Below are positions 41,333 to 49,361 of a stretch of 64,000 bases of DNA, in pieces. The stretch spans positions 1 to 64,000 of the forward strand of contig CAJFOS010000014.1 in assembly GCA_904397865.1 (NCBI GenBank). The letters run 5' to 3'. A program made the position numbers and the translations under genes. This stretch comes from Candidatus Allochristensenella caecavium. GTDB taxonomy: Bacteria > Bacillota > Clostridia > Christensenellales > QAND01. The notes under the pieces are model-generated. The model made no database searches. It saw only the letters and a program-made list of their open reading frames with translations, and was not told the DNA's origin. The first letter of the stretch is position 1, and the number at the start of each line of letters is the position of its first letter.

Positions 41333-42157
41333 ATGAATTTGGACAACCGGCCGAAGATTGGGTTAGCCCTCGGCGGCGGAAGCGCACGCGGTTTTGCCCA
41401 CTTGGGTGTATTGAAAGCGTTGGAAGAAAAACAAATCCCGATTGACTATATCGCCGGATGTTCCATGGGCGCCATCATTGGGAGCATCTATTGTGCAGGA
41501 ACGGACTTGGACCGGTTGACTGCCCTGTTGGCGGCGCTGAATACTAAGGATTTGATAGACTTGGTCGTTCCGCGTAAAGGATTGATTCGTGGGAATAAAT
41601 TCGAATCCGCCCTTCAACTCCTGACTAAGGATATGGACTTTGAACAATTGCCAAAACCGTTCTCCTGTGTGGCCTGCGATATTGCGGCAGGGAAAATCAA
41701 AGTGTTTGACAAAGGGAAGGTTTATCCGGCCGTACGGGCCAGCATGAGCATACCCGGCGTATTTGAACCAAAGTGGATTGATGGAGTGATGTACGTCGAT
41801 GGAGGCGTGCTTAACACCGTTCCTGTAGATGCGGCCCGTGGCATGGGGGCGGATATCGTCATCGGTGTAGACGTAGGTATTCACAAAGCGGAACCGGCAG
41901 AAGTGAAGGAGACGCTGCTGGATATCTACATGCGCACATCGGATTTAACCGGCTATGCGGCCAGCCTCAACTTAATCAAGCAGGCGGATATCCTGCTGTG
42001 CCCGCATGTGGGACAGACGGCCCATTATTCCACGCGTGATGTAGCGCTATGTACCAGGATTGGATATGAAACCACAATGGAATCCATGGAGACTATTGAG
42101 CGCACAATCGAACAATGGCCTTTGCGCAAACCCAAAGAAATGGAGAAGAGTCAATGA
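41333..42157 (+). CDS. Patatin-like phospholipase (YlbK/RssA type)
   Basis: 274 residues. The oxyanion-hole motif GGGSARGFAH (about residues 14-23), the nucleophile serine in AGCSMGAIIG, and the catalytic aspartate in VDGGVLNTVP form the patatin Ser-Asp dyad. It should hydrolyse acyl esters of lipids; the real substrate is unknown. AAGGAG is 8 nt before the ATG. It matches ylbK in the conserved coaD-ylbJ-ylbK order. Its 3' end overlaps the phosphatase gene by 4 nt. Confidence 0.92.
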   Translation: MNLDNRPKIGLALGGGSARGFAHLGVLKALEEKQIPIDYIAGCSMGAIIGSIYCAGTDLDRLTALLAALNTKDLIDLVVPRKGLIRGNKFESALQLLTKDMDFEQLPKPFSCVACDIAAGKIKVFDKGKVYPAVRASMSIPGVFEPKWIDGVMYVDGGVLNTVPVDAARGMGADIVIGVDVGIHKAEPAEVKETLLDIYMRTSDLTGYAASLNLIKQADILLCPHVGQTAHYSTRDVALCTRIGYETTMESMETIERTIEQWPLRKPKEMEKSQ

Positions 42158-42888
42158 AAGAACAAAAGGCCAATCGGCCATTTTTGCTCAGCGGCGCATA
42201 CAATGTGCGGGAGTTGGGCGGTTATACTAATATGAATGGGCAGATGACGAAAACACATGCATTTTTGCGGGCCGATGGCCTGTTTCGTCTGACGATGCAG
42301 GACCAGAAAAAACTCTATGACTATGGTGTGCGATGCGTGGTGGATTTACGCTCTGAACGAGAGACCGAATTGTATCCATGCAACTTAATTGGTTATGAAA
42401 ATATCGAGTACATGGGAATTGAACTGTTTGACCACGTACAATCCAACCAGCTGCGCGGCGGATTTCCGCCTTCGCTTAGCGCGATGTATGAAGAATTGTT
42501 GGATAGGAGCCAGCCGGGTTTGCTTCGCGTTTTTCAAACGTTTGCCCGTCATACGGCAGATTGTGTGATTTTCAACTGCACGGCGGGTAAAGACCGGACG
42601 GGCGTTGTGGCGATGCTGCTGTTAAAACTGGCCGGTGTAAGCGACGCGATGGTCACTGTGGACTATGCAGCCAGCGCCCAGAATGTACAAGAATTATTTG
42701 TTGCGCAGCGTGAAGGATTGGCGAAGGAAGGGTATCCTACGCCGGATTATCTGTTTGCTTCTGACGCTGAGCAAATGCAAACGACGTTGGACTATTTACA
42801 AAACAAATATGGTGGCAGTGAGGCGTATCTGCGCGCCATTGGTTTGACGGAAGAACAAATCCGGTGTGTGAAGGCCAAATTGTTGTAA
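42154..42888 (+). CDS. Tyrosine-specific protein phosphatase (Y_phosphatase3 type)
   Basis: 244 residues. The N-terminal NVRELGGYTNMNGQ and VVDLRSERETEL segments and the active-site loop NCTAGKDRTGVVA (Cys-x5-Arg) are those of bacterial tyrosine/lipid phosphatases, like LipA and IphP. It may remove phosphate from protein tyrosine or phosphoinositide-like lipids. The ATG at 42154 overlaps the patatin stop (ATGA), suggesting coupled synthesis and perhaps a shared role in lipid turnover (inference). This gene is an insertion relative to the Bacillus order. Confidence 0.88.
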   Translation: MKEQKANRPFLLSGAYNVRELGGYTNMNGQMTKTHAFLRADGLFRLTMQDQKKLYDYGVRCVVDLRSERETELYPCNLIGYENIEYMGIELFDHVQSNQLRGGFPPSLSAMYEELLDRSQPGLLRVFQTFARHTADCVIFNCTAGKDRTGVVAMLLLKLAGVSDAMVTVDYAASAQNVQELFVAQREGLAKEGYPTPDYLFASDAEQMQTTLDYLQNKYGGSEAYLRAIGLTEEQIRCVKAKLL

Positions 42889-42922
42889 ACGGAGCATCTT
42901 TGGCAATGAGTCGCCCGCATGT

Positions 42923-44044
42923 TCAATACAGCACCAGGGGATGCGTAAAATCCAAGCCGCAGGGCTGTTTGGTGCAGAGGGCATGCACATCCGTCGCTCG
43001 CTGTTCGAGCATAAAAAGAGGGTCGTGTTTCCGTTGGACGGGTTTATCGAGTAACGGTATGCGCGTTCGCTGACGGAGTTCGGTTATCACCGGCCCGGCT
43101 GTACGGGACAGGCCCAGCAGGCGCGCGTAGGGAAGATGGTCTTGATAAACGGCCTGCATGTCGGTGGTAATGCCTAAAAGCGCACTGCACAGCAAGCGTT
43201 TGATGCGGGCAAGCGGATAACGGGACGTCGATGCTTCGTCCAGAATGCAGGATAGTGATGTATGTGCGCGGCTGGCATGATAAAGACGGTGCTCCAATCC
43301 TTCGCTACAACCTGGCAGAGCGGTCCAATCTTCGATGGACATCATGCGTAACCGATATAGCAACATAGGCTCCAGGTCTGCGAGGGTAACAGCGTGTAAA
43401 GAGGGGAGCGCCTGAAGCACGAAAAAAGGAAGAAGCGCATCTAACGGTTGGTGCGCCAAATACTGTTGTCGGCATGCGGTGCTGGAAACGGGCATGCACC
43501 GCGGCATTGCCAATACTTGAAGGGGGGAGTGATAGCGCTTGACCGCACGGATATATTCGACCGCCAGCGTACAGTTGGGGCCGAACAGCGCATCGGGCAG
43601 AGAAGGCAGTAAATCCTGAGCAGCACGCTGGGAGGCGGCCGCATAGGAAACCCCGCAGGAAAGATGGTGGCGCAAGCGCTGGGAATAGGACGGTTCCTGA
43701 CAAAGGTGTGCAAGCGTTTGCAAGGAAGATAAATCGGCCTGTTCCACGCCAAAACTTAAGGCATCGGCCCCAAGGGCATCGGCAAGAAAGACGCCTGAGC
43801 GCGCAAATCCCTGCGCGCTTTGCAGCGTGCTGGATACGGGCAATTCAAATACGATGTCCGCGCCGGCCTGCAGAGCCCAGCGCGTCCGTGTGAATTTATC
43901 GAAAAAAGCGGGTTCGCCGCGCTGTACAAACGAACCGGACATCAGGCAAATGACAGCATCGGCGTGCTGTTTCGTCCAGGATATATGTGCCTGGTGTCCC
44001 TTGTGAAAAGGGTTGTATTCACAGATGATTGCAGCGATGCGCAT
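42923..44044 (-). CDS. tmcAL: tRNA(Met) cytidine acetate ligase
   Basis: 373 residues, the length of YlbM/TmcAL. The N-terminal nucleotidyltransferase motif ICEYNPFHKGHQAHI, then CLMSGSFVQRGEPA and the FELPVSSTLQSAQGFA block, are diagnostic. It uses acetate and ATP to make N4-acetylcytidine at the wobble position of elongator tRNA(Met). It is divergent from pta, whose pathway makes acetate, a neat but unproven metabolic neighbour. Confidence 0.93.
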   Translation of the reverse strand: MRIAAIICEYNPFHKGHQAHISWTKQHADAVICLMSGSFVQRGEPAFFDKFTRTRWALQAGADIVFELPVSSTLQSAQGFARSGVFLADALGADALSFGVEQADLSSLQTLAHLCQEPSYSQRLRHHLSCGVSYAAASQRAAQDLLPSLPDALFGPNCTLAVEYIRAVKRYHSPLQVLAMPRCMPVSSTACRQQYLAHQPLDALLPFFVLQALPSLHAVTLADLEPMLLYRLRMMSIEDWTALPGCSEGLEHRLYHASRAHTSLSCILDEASTSRYPLARIKRLLCSALLGITTDMQAVYQDHLPYARLLGLSRTAGPVITELRQRTRIPLLDKPVQRKHDPLFMLEQRATDVHALCTKQPCGLDFTHPLVLY

Positions 44045-44115
44045 GAAAAATCCACCTCTTTTCGCATTATTATAACAAAAAACATTTTTCTTTCCTATGA
44101 AAAGACGTTTGCCCC

Positions 44116-44144
44116 TTGAAACAAAGGGGGAGATGTATTACACT
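44116..44144 (+). promoter_or_regulatory. Promoter of pta-ackA
   Basis: TTGAAA (44116-44121), 17-nt spacer, TACACT (44139-44144), about 45 nt before the pta start. Confidence 0.62.
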
Positions 44145-44189
44145 AATCGATGGTCTTGAACCCGGATTTCTGAAGGGAGAGAATAGAGA

Positions 44190-45188
44190 ATGACGTTTTC
44201 AGAACGTGTCATCGAAAGAGCAAAAGCAGACAAGCGTACGATTGTGCTGCCCGAAGGTTATGATGCGCGCGTCGTTAAGGCGGCAGGCATCGCCGCCAAT
44301 GCAGGGATTGCTGATGTCCTCTTGCTGGCCAATCGCGAAGAGGCGGAAAAGCTGGCAGATGGCGTTGATTTGTCCAAGGTGACGATGGTGGACATGAACG
44401 ACCCGGAACGCTTGCAGCGATACACCGAAGCTTTCTATGAACTGCGCAAAAGCAAAGGCATGACGATGGAAAAAGCGGCCGAATTTATGAAAAAGCCGCT
44501 CTATTACGGTGTAATGATGGTGAAAATGAACGATGCAGATGGCATGGTGGGGGGAGCAGCTGCCCCGACGAGCGACCTGCTTCGCCCGGCTTTGCAGATT
44601 ATCAAAGCCCGTCCAGGCATCAGCACCGTATCAGCGTTCTTTGCTGTGACGGTTCCGGATAAGACGATGGGACATAATGGAACGTTTATTTTTGCCGATA
44701 GCGGCGTTGTCATCGACCCGACGGCAGAAGAGCTGTGTAACATTGCGCTGGCCAGCGCGGACACGGCAGAATATCTGTGTGAAATGGACCCCGTTATTGC
44801 AATGCTTTCCTTTTCGACAAAGGGAAGCGCCAAACACGCCAATGTAGATAAAGTGGTGGAAGGGCTGCGCCTTGCCAAAGAGGCGGACCCCACACTTTGC
44901 ATCGATGGGGAATTGCAGGCGGATGCTGCATTGGTGCCATCTGTTCAAGAGCATAAAGCGCCGGGCAGTCCGGTGAAGGGAAAGGCCAACGTATTGGTAT
45001 TCCCGGATTTAGGCGCGGGCAATATTGGGTATAAATTAGTAGAGCGTCTGGCAAAGGCGGAAGCATTGGGCCCGATTGTACAGGGCCTTGCCAAACCGGT
45101 CAATGACCTTTCGCGTGGATGCTGTATGGAGGACGTGGTCAAGGTGATTGCGATTACGGTCGTCCAGGCACAGCACATGGCCAACTAG
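44190..45188 (+). CDS. pta: Phosphate acetyltransferase
   Basis: 332 residues, the short form without the N-terminal regulatory domain. It has IVLPEGYDARVVKAAGIAA, YYGVMMVKMNDADGMVGGA in two parts, FADSGVVIDP, and VLVFPDLGAGNIGYKLVERLA. It turns acetyl-CoA and phosphate into acetyl phosphate. It is followed 12 nt later by ackA, making the ATP-yielding acetate pathway. An AAGGGAG site precedes the ATG. Confidence 0.96.
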   Translation: MTFSERVIERAKADKRTIVLPEGYDARVVKAAGIAANAGIADVLLLANREEAEKLADGVDLSKVTMVDMNDPERLQRYTEAFYELRKSKGMTMEKAAEFMKKPLYYGVMMVKMNDADGMVGGAAAPTSDLLRPALQIIKARPGISTVSAFFAVTVPDKTMGHNGTFIFADSGVVIDPTAEELCNIALASADTAEYLCEMDPVIAMLSFSTKGSAKHANVDKVVEGLRLAKEADPTLCIDGELQADAALVPSVQEHKAPGSPVKGKANVLVFPDLGAGNIGYKLVERLAKAEALGPIVQGLAKPVNDLSRGCCMEDVVKVIAITVVQAQHMAN

Positions 45189-45200
45189 GAGGACAGGCTG

Positions 45201-46391
45201 TTGAAAAACATTCTGGTAATCAATGCAGGCAGTTCGAGCCTGAAATATCAATTGTTTGATATGGATACGGAACAGGTATTGAGCAAAGGGCTGGCGGAAC
45301 GAATCGGCATTTCCAGCAGCGCGCTCAATCACCGTGGCAAAAAGGAAATACGTATCGTCAAGGATATGCGCGACCATAACGACGCCATCCATATGGTGCT
45401 GGATGCGTTGGTAGACCCAGAAGTGGGTGTGTTGAAGGACCTTTCAGAAATCGCAGCGGTGGGGCACCGTGTCGTTCACGGCGGTGAAACGTTCAGCGCT
45501 TCGCAATTAATTGATGAAAACGTCTTAGAAGCGATTGAGGAAAACGTCCCGCTGGCACCGCTGCACAATCCGGCTAATATCATGGGCATCAAAGCATGCA
45601 TGGCTGCGATGCCGGGCGTGCCGCAGGTAGCGGTATTTGATACGGCGTTCCATCAGACGATGCCGCCACGGGCATACATTTACGGTGTGCCGTATGAGGC
45701 ATACGAGACATACAAGGTGCGCCGTTACGGGTTCCACGGAACATCGCACCTGTTTGTATCCCAGCGTGCGATTGAATTGCTGGGTCATCCGGAACATTCT
45801 AAAATTGTGACGTGCCATCTAGGCAACGGCAGCAGTATTGCAGCGGTTCAGGATGGAAAATCCATTGATACGTCCATGGGCATGACGCCGCTTGAAGGTG
45901 TAGTAATGGGTACGCGCAGCGGGGATATCGACCCGGCGATTGTCAAGTTTATCATGGACAAAGAACATATGAGCATTCAGGAAGCGGACAGCTATTTTAA
46001 CAAACGCAGCGGCGTATACGGCATTTCCGGTGTTTCCAGCGATTTTCGCGATATTGCGGATGCGGCGCAGGAAAACAACGCGCGTGCTGAACTGGCGCTG
46101 GATGTTTTTGCCTACCATGTGAAAAAATACATCGGGTCGTATGCAGCGGCTATGGGCGGTTTGGACTGTGTCGTCTTTACAGCCGGCATTGGTGAAAACG
46201 ACAGTGCGATGCGTGCCCGGATTTTGGAGAACATGGAATGGATTGGTATTGAAATGGACCCATGGGAAAACGATAAACGTGGCGAACATGAAATTACCAA
46301 ACCGGGTAGCAAAGTGCGCGTGTTTGTCATTCCGACCAATGAAGAACTGGTGATTGCACGGGATACGCTGCGGCTGATTCCCAAAGCTTAA
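45201..46391 (+). CDS. ackA: Acetate kinase
   Basis: 396 residues. It opens with [17 protein letters not shown], has [28 protein letters not shown] and [11 protein letters not shown] in the usual order. It makes ATP and acetate from acetyl phosphate. The start is TTG at 45201, 8 nt after AGGAGG. A low-efficiency codon at a high-flux enzyme is notable. An imperfect inverted repeat just past the stop overlaps the next promoter. Confidence 0.96.
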   Translation: MKNILVINAGSSSLKYQLFDMDTEQVLSKGLAERIGISSSALNHRGKKEIRIVKDMRDHNDAIHMVLDALVDPEVGVLKDLSEIAAVGHRVVHGGETFSASQLIDENVLEAIEENVPLAPLHNPANIMGIKACMAAMPGVPQVAVFDTAFHQTMPPRAYIYGVPYEAYETYKVRRYGFHGTSHLFVSQRAIELLGHPEHSKIVTCHLGNGSSIAAVQDGKSIDTSMGMTPLEGVVMGTRSGDIDPAIVKFIMDKEHMSIQEADSYFNKRSGVYGISGVSSDFRDIADAAQENNARAELALDVFAYHVKKYIGSYAAAMGGLDCVVFTAGIGENDSAMRARILENMEWIGIEMDPWENDKRGEHEITKPGSKVRVFVIPTNEELVIARDTLRLIPKA

Positions 46392-46427
46392 AACGGTTTT
46401 TCTTGACAAAGCATAAGAGAAACCGTT
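46392..46427. repeat. Inverted repeat spanning the yceD promoter
   Basis: Arms AACGGTTTTTCTT (46392-46404) and its near reverse complement (46415-46427, one G-T pair) around a 10-nt loop. The -35 box straddles the stem end and loop. No T run follows on the plus strand, so it is a weak ackA terminator or an operator. Confidence 0.6.
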
Positions 46428-46432
46428 ATAAT
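46403..46432 (+). promoter_or_regulatory. Promoter of yceD-rpmF
   Basis: TTGACA (46403-46408), 18-nt spacer, TATAAT (46427-46432): both hexamers are consensus. Confidence 0.78.
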
Positions 46433-46461
46433 CACATAATGTTGCAAAAGGGGATGCCTGT

Positions 46462-46950
46462 ATGATTGTACAAGTGCGTCAAATGACGATGCTGGATACG
46501 GCGATGCCCATCAGCGGCACGGTGGATTTGCCGTCGACGCAGGAATGGGAAATGGTGAATCCAGCGGCGTTTGAAGGGGAATGCTTGTGCATCGGAGAGG
46601 GAGTTTATCTCATCAGCGGTACGCTGACCTTTACCGTGCAGGGCGTATGTGCCCGATGTACAAAACCGGTACAGACACGTCTTGTGGTTCCATTTGAAGA
46701 ACGGTTTGCCCGTGATGTGAATGCGGAAGAGGAGATGTATCCCTTTACAGGCAACGAGATTGACCTGCAAGAACCCCTGGAACAGGCGGCGTTTATGGCA
46801 TTGCCGTTGCGCCTGCTCTGCAAAGAGGACTGCAAGGGGCTCTGCCCGCAATGCGGCGCAGATTGGAACGAAGGCGATTGCGGCTGCATACAAGAGACGA
46901 GCAATCCCTTCTCGATACTTAAAAAGCTCGATTTACCCGAGGAGGTGTAG
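46462..46950 (+). CDS. YceD/DUF177 family protein
   Basis: 162 residues. The family signature is the C-terminal CKEDCKGLCPQCGADWNEGDC cysteine cluster, and CARCTKPVQT lies in the middle, so metal binding is likely. YceD (YlbN in Bacillus) nearly always precedes rpmF and is linked to 23S rRNA and ribosome assembly. The same is seen here: rpmF starts 2 nt after its stop. AAAGGGGA precedes the ATG. Confidence 0.9.
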   Translation: MIVQVRQMTMLDTAMPISGTVDLPSTQEWEMVNPAAFEGECLCIGEGVYLISGTLTFTVQGVCARCTKPVQTRLVVPFEERFARDVNAEEEMYPFTGNEIDLQEPLEQAAFMALPLRLLCKEDCKGLCPQCGADWNEGDCGCIQETSNPFSILKKLDLPEEV

Positions 46951-46952
46951 AA

Positions 46953-47159
46953 ATGGCCGTTCCGAAGAGAAAAACATCAAAGACCCGTCGTGACAAACGC
47001 CGTACGCATGACAATGCACCGGTGGTGACTGTCGCAGTATGCCCGCAATGCAAAAAGCCGGTGGTTCCGCACTGCGCTTGTAAAAGCTGTGGCTATTACA
47101 AGGGGTCTAAGGTGATGACGACCCGCGAAGAAGTGAAAGCTGCAAAAGCGGCACAATAA
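46953..47159 (+). CDS. rpmF: 50S ribosomal protein L32
   Basis: 68 residues. The N-terminal AVPKRKTSKTRRDKRRTH is diagnostic. A zinc ribbon (CPQCKKPVVPHCACKSCGYY) shows this is a zinc-binding form. GAGG of the yceD end serves as its RBS. Confidence 0.97.
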   Translation: MAVPKRKTSKTRRDKRRTHDNAPVVTVAVCPQCKKPVVPHCACKSCGYYKGSKVMTTREEVKAAKAAQ

Positions 47160-47172
47160 TGTCTGGATGAAG

Positions 47173-47203
47173 AAAAAAGGGCGAATATACATCGCTCTTT
47201 TTT
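47173..47203 (+). terminator. Terminator of yceD-rpmF
   Basis: A 12-bp stem with one G-T pair (47173-47184 with 47192-47203) ending in six T, 13 nt past the rpmF stop. Confidence 0.85.
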
Positions 47204-47226
47204 ATTGCCTGCAAAAGCGTGTGCAC

Positions 47227-47255
47227 TTGCGGGCACCGGGGAATTCAAGTATAAT
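47227..47255 (+). promoter_or_regulatory. Promoter of plsX-acpP
   Basis: TTGCGG (47227-47232), 17-nt spacer, TATAAT (47250-47255). No fapR gene or clear FapR operator palindrome is seen. Confidence 0.68.
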
Positions 47256-47287
47256 GCAAACCGTAGAAATACGAAAGGTTGGAGCCA

Positions 47288-48304
47288 ATGGTACGAATTT
47301 GTATCGATGCAATGGGCGGCGACTATGCGCCGGAAGCTATCGTTCAGGGGTGCCTGGACGCCGTGCGCGACGACACAAGCCTGGCATTGACGTTATTTGG
47401 AAAAGAAGAGGCGATTATGCCGTTTTTGCAAAAGGCGGGTGCGGAAAAAGAGCGTATCTGCATTGTGGACTGTGCGGACGTAATTGAAAACAATGAACAT
47501 CCTGTGCAGGCGGTACGCCGAAAAAAGGAAGCGAGCGTAGTCAAAGCTTTGCGCGCCTTGGCCGACGGTGAAGGAGACGGATTTGTCGGTGCGGGAAGCA
47601 CGGGCGCTGTTTTGGCGGGTGCGACGCTGATTGTCAAACGCATTGAAGGCATTCTGCGCCCCGCGTTAGCACCGATGCTGCCAACGGTGACGGGAACGGG
47701 GGTGCTGCTGATTGACTGCGGAGCCAATGTGGACTGTAAGCCGGAATGGTTGGCGCAGTTTGCGGTCATGGGTTCGGTTTATATGGAAAAAGTACGAGGA
47801 ACTCGCGAACCGCGTGTAGGCATCTTAAACAATGGAGCAGAAGAAGGAAAGGGCAATGAACTGGTCAAAAATGCGACGCCGCTGATTGCCCAGATGCCGG
47901 TGCATTTTACGGGCAACGTAGAAGGACGGGATATTACCAGCGGCGATGTGGATGTCGTTGTGACGGATGGCTTTGCGGGGAATGTAGCGCTCAAATCCAT
48001 CGAGGGTACGGCAGCGATGATGACAGGAATGCTGAAAGAGACGTTGTTGTCTTCGTTCCGCAGCAAGATGGGGGCGCTGCTGATTAAGCCTGCGCTCAGC
48101 GGGTTTAAAAAGCGCATGGATTATTCCGAATATGGCGGTGCACCGTTGCTGGGGGTCAATAAACCGGTGGTCAAAGCGCATGGAAGCAGCAATGCCAAAG
48201 CGTTTTACCATGCGATTCACCAATGCAAGCAGATGGTTGAAGGGGGCGTTGTGCCCACGATTGAGGCGGAACTCGCGGCTGTCATGAAGGCCGAAGCAAA
48301 ATAA
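47288..48304 (+). CDS. plsX: Phosphate acyltransferase
   Basis: 338 residues. It makes acyl-phosphate from acyl-ACP for phospholipid synthesis. IDAMGGDYAPEAIVQG opens the protein, and GFVGAGSTGAVLAGA, GVLLIDCGANVDC and VDVVVTDGFAGNVALKSIEG follow. The ATG at 47288 is chosen, 9 nt after AAAGG; a TTG lies three codons upstream. It stands with acpP, the carrier it uses. Confidence 0.95.
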   Translation: MVRICIDAMGGDYAPEAIVQGCLDAVRDDTSLALTLFGKEEAIMPFLQKAGAEKERICIVDCADVIENNEHPVQAVRRKKEASVVKALRALADGEGDGFVGAGSTGAVLAGATLIVKRIEGILRPALAPMLPTVTGTGVLLIDCGANVDCKPEWLAQFAVMGSVYMEKVRGTREPRVGILNNGAEEGKGNELVKNATPLIAQMPVHFTGNVEGRDITSGDVDVVVTDGFAGNVALKSIEGTAAMMTGMLKETLLSSFRSKMGALLIKPALSGFKKRMDYSEYGGAPLLGVNKPVVKAHGSSNAKAFYHAIHQCKQMVEGGVVPTIEAELAAVMKAEAK

Positions 48305-48318
48305 GGGAGGAATTAAAG

Positions 48319-48546
48319 ATGCTGTTTGAACAGGCACAAAAAGTAATTGCGGAGCAACTGAAAATAGACCCGGCGCAGGTAAAGCCTGAAAGCCGTTTGG
48401 TTGAGGATTTGCATGCGGATTCGTTGGATATTGTTGAGCTGGTGATGGAATTGGAAAACACGTTTGATATCCAGATTCCGGATGAAGAAATGCCGAAACT
48501 TTCCACTGTACAGGACGTAGTGAATTACATTGAAAAAAACAAATAA
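48319..48546 (+). CDS. acpP: Acyl carrier protein
   Basis: 75 residues, acidic. The phosphopantetheine serine is in the HADSLDIVELVMELE motif near residue 35. GGGAGG lies 9 nt before the ATG. It carries growing fatty acyl chains for PlsX and fatty-acid synthase. Confidence 0.96.
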   Translation: MLFEQAQKVIAEQLKIDPAQVKPESRLVEDLHADSLDIVELVMELENTFDIQIPDEEMPKLSTVQDVVNYIEKNK

Positions 48547-48583
48547 ACCTATAACGAGTGAAAAACAGAAGATAAAGAGTGCC

Positions 48584-49273
48584 ATGGTGCGGGACAAACG
48601 ATATACATCGTTTTACCGCGCCCTGGGCTATCGTTTTATGGATGAATCATTGCTCCGGTTGGCGTGTACCCATTGCAGTTGGACAGGCAAGGCGGGGGAA
48701 AACAATCAACGATTGGAATATCTAGGCGACGCAGTACTGGAATTTGTAGTCAGTGAACGTGTATATAACGATAGCGCGGTTGATGAAGGACATTTGACAC
48801 GCATGCGTGCCAATGTAGTCTGCGAGGCCAGCTTGGCTACGGCGGCTAAACAGCTGAAGCTGGGTGAATTGCTGCAATTGGGCAAGGGTGAAGAAAGCAC
48901 GGGTGGCCGGGAAAAATCGTCCATTTTAGCAGATGCGATGGAGGCTGTTTTTGGTGCGGTTTATCTGGATGGTGGAATGAGAGGTGCGCGGCATGTCATT
49001 TTGCGCGTATTGGGCCGCCAGATGGATGAAGCGATTGAAGAAGGCGGGGGACAGGACCAAAAGACGCTGTTGCAGCATTTGTGCAATACGAAGTTTGGTA
49101 CTGCGCCGAAATATGAATTGGTCAGTGAGGATGGACCCGCGCATGAGCGAACGTTTACCATCCGTGTAACGGTTGATGGTGAACAGGTCAGTATCGCCAG
49201 CGGACACAGTAAAAAGGAAGCAGAACAAAAAGCGGCGAAACAAGCGGTACAGCTGTGGAAGAAGCAAGAATAG
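48584..49273 (+). CDS. rnc: Ribonuclease III
   Basis: 229 residues. The catalytic signature RLEYLGDAVLEFVVSE, the later DAMEAVFGAVYLDGGM metal-site motif and a C-terminal double-stranded RNA-binding domain (about 160-228, ending SKKEAEQKAAKQAVQ) are all present. It processes rRNA and other structured RNAs. The ATG at 48584 is preferred; a TTG at 48530 would overlap acpP but has no RBS. Neither start has a strong SD site, so the N-terminus is uncertain. Confidence 0.93.
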   Translation: MVRDKRYTSFYRALGYRFMDESLLRLACTHCSWTGKAGENNQRLEYLGDAVLEFVVSERVYNDSAVDEGHLTRMRANVVCEASLATAAKQLKLGELLQLGKGEESTGGREKSSILADAMEAVFGAVYLDGGMRGARHVILRVLGRQMDEAIEEGGGQDQKTLLQHLCNTKFGTAPKYELVSEDGPAHERTFTIRVTVDGEQVSIASGHSKKEAEQKAAKQAVQLWKKQE

Positions 49274-49307
49274 TGATTGACCATGCCCATGCAACAAGGG
49301 TAAGGAG

Positions 49308-49332
49308 AAAGCCTGCGGGTTGCAGGCTTTTT
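49308..49332 (+). terminator. Terminator or attenuator between rnc and smc
   Basis: A 9-bp stem (49308-49316 with 49322-49330) followed by T. Only 30 nt remain before smc and no good promoter is seen, so partial read-through is likely. Confidence 0.75.
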
Positions 49333-49361
49333 ATTTGATTGGCTAGAGAAGAGGGACGAAG

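Noticed and set aside
48530-48583. TTG start for rnc overlapping acpP
   Set aside because: No ribosome-binding site; the ATG at 48584 gives a standard RNase III N-terminus, though its own site is weak.
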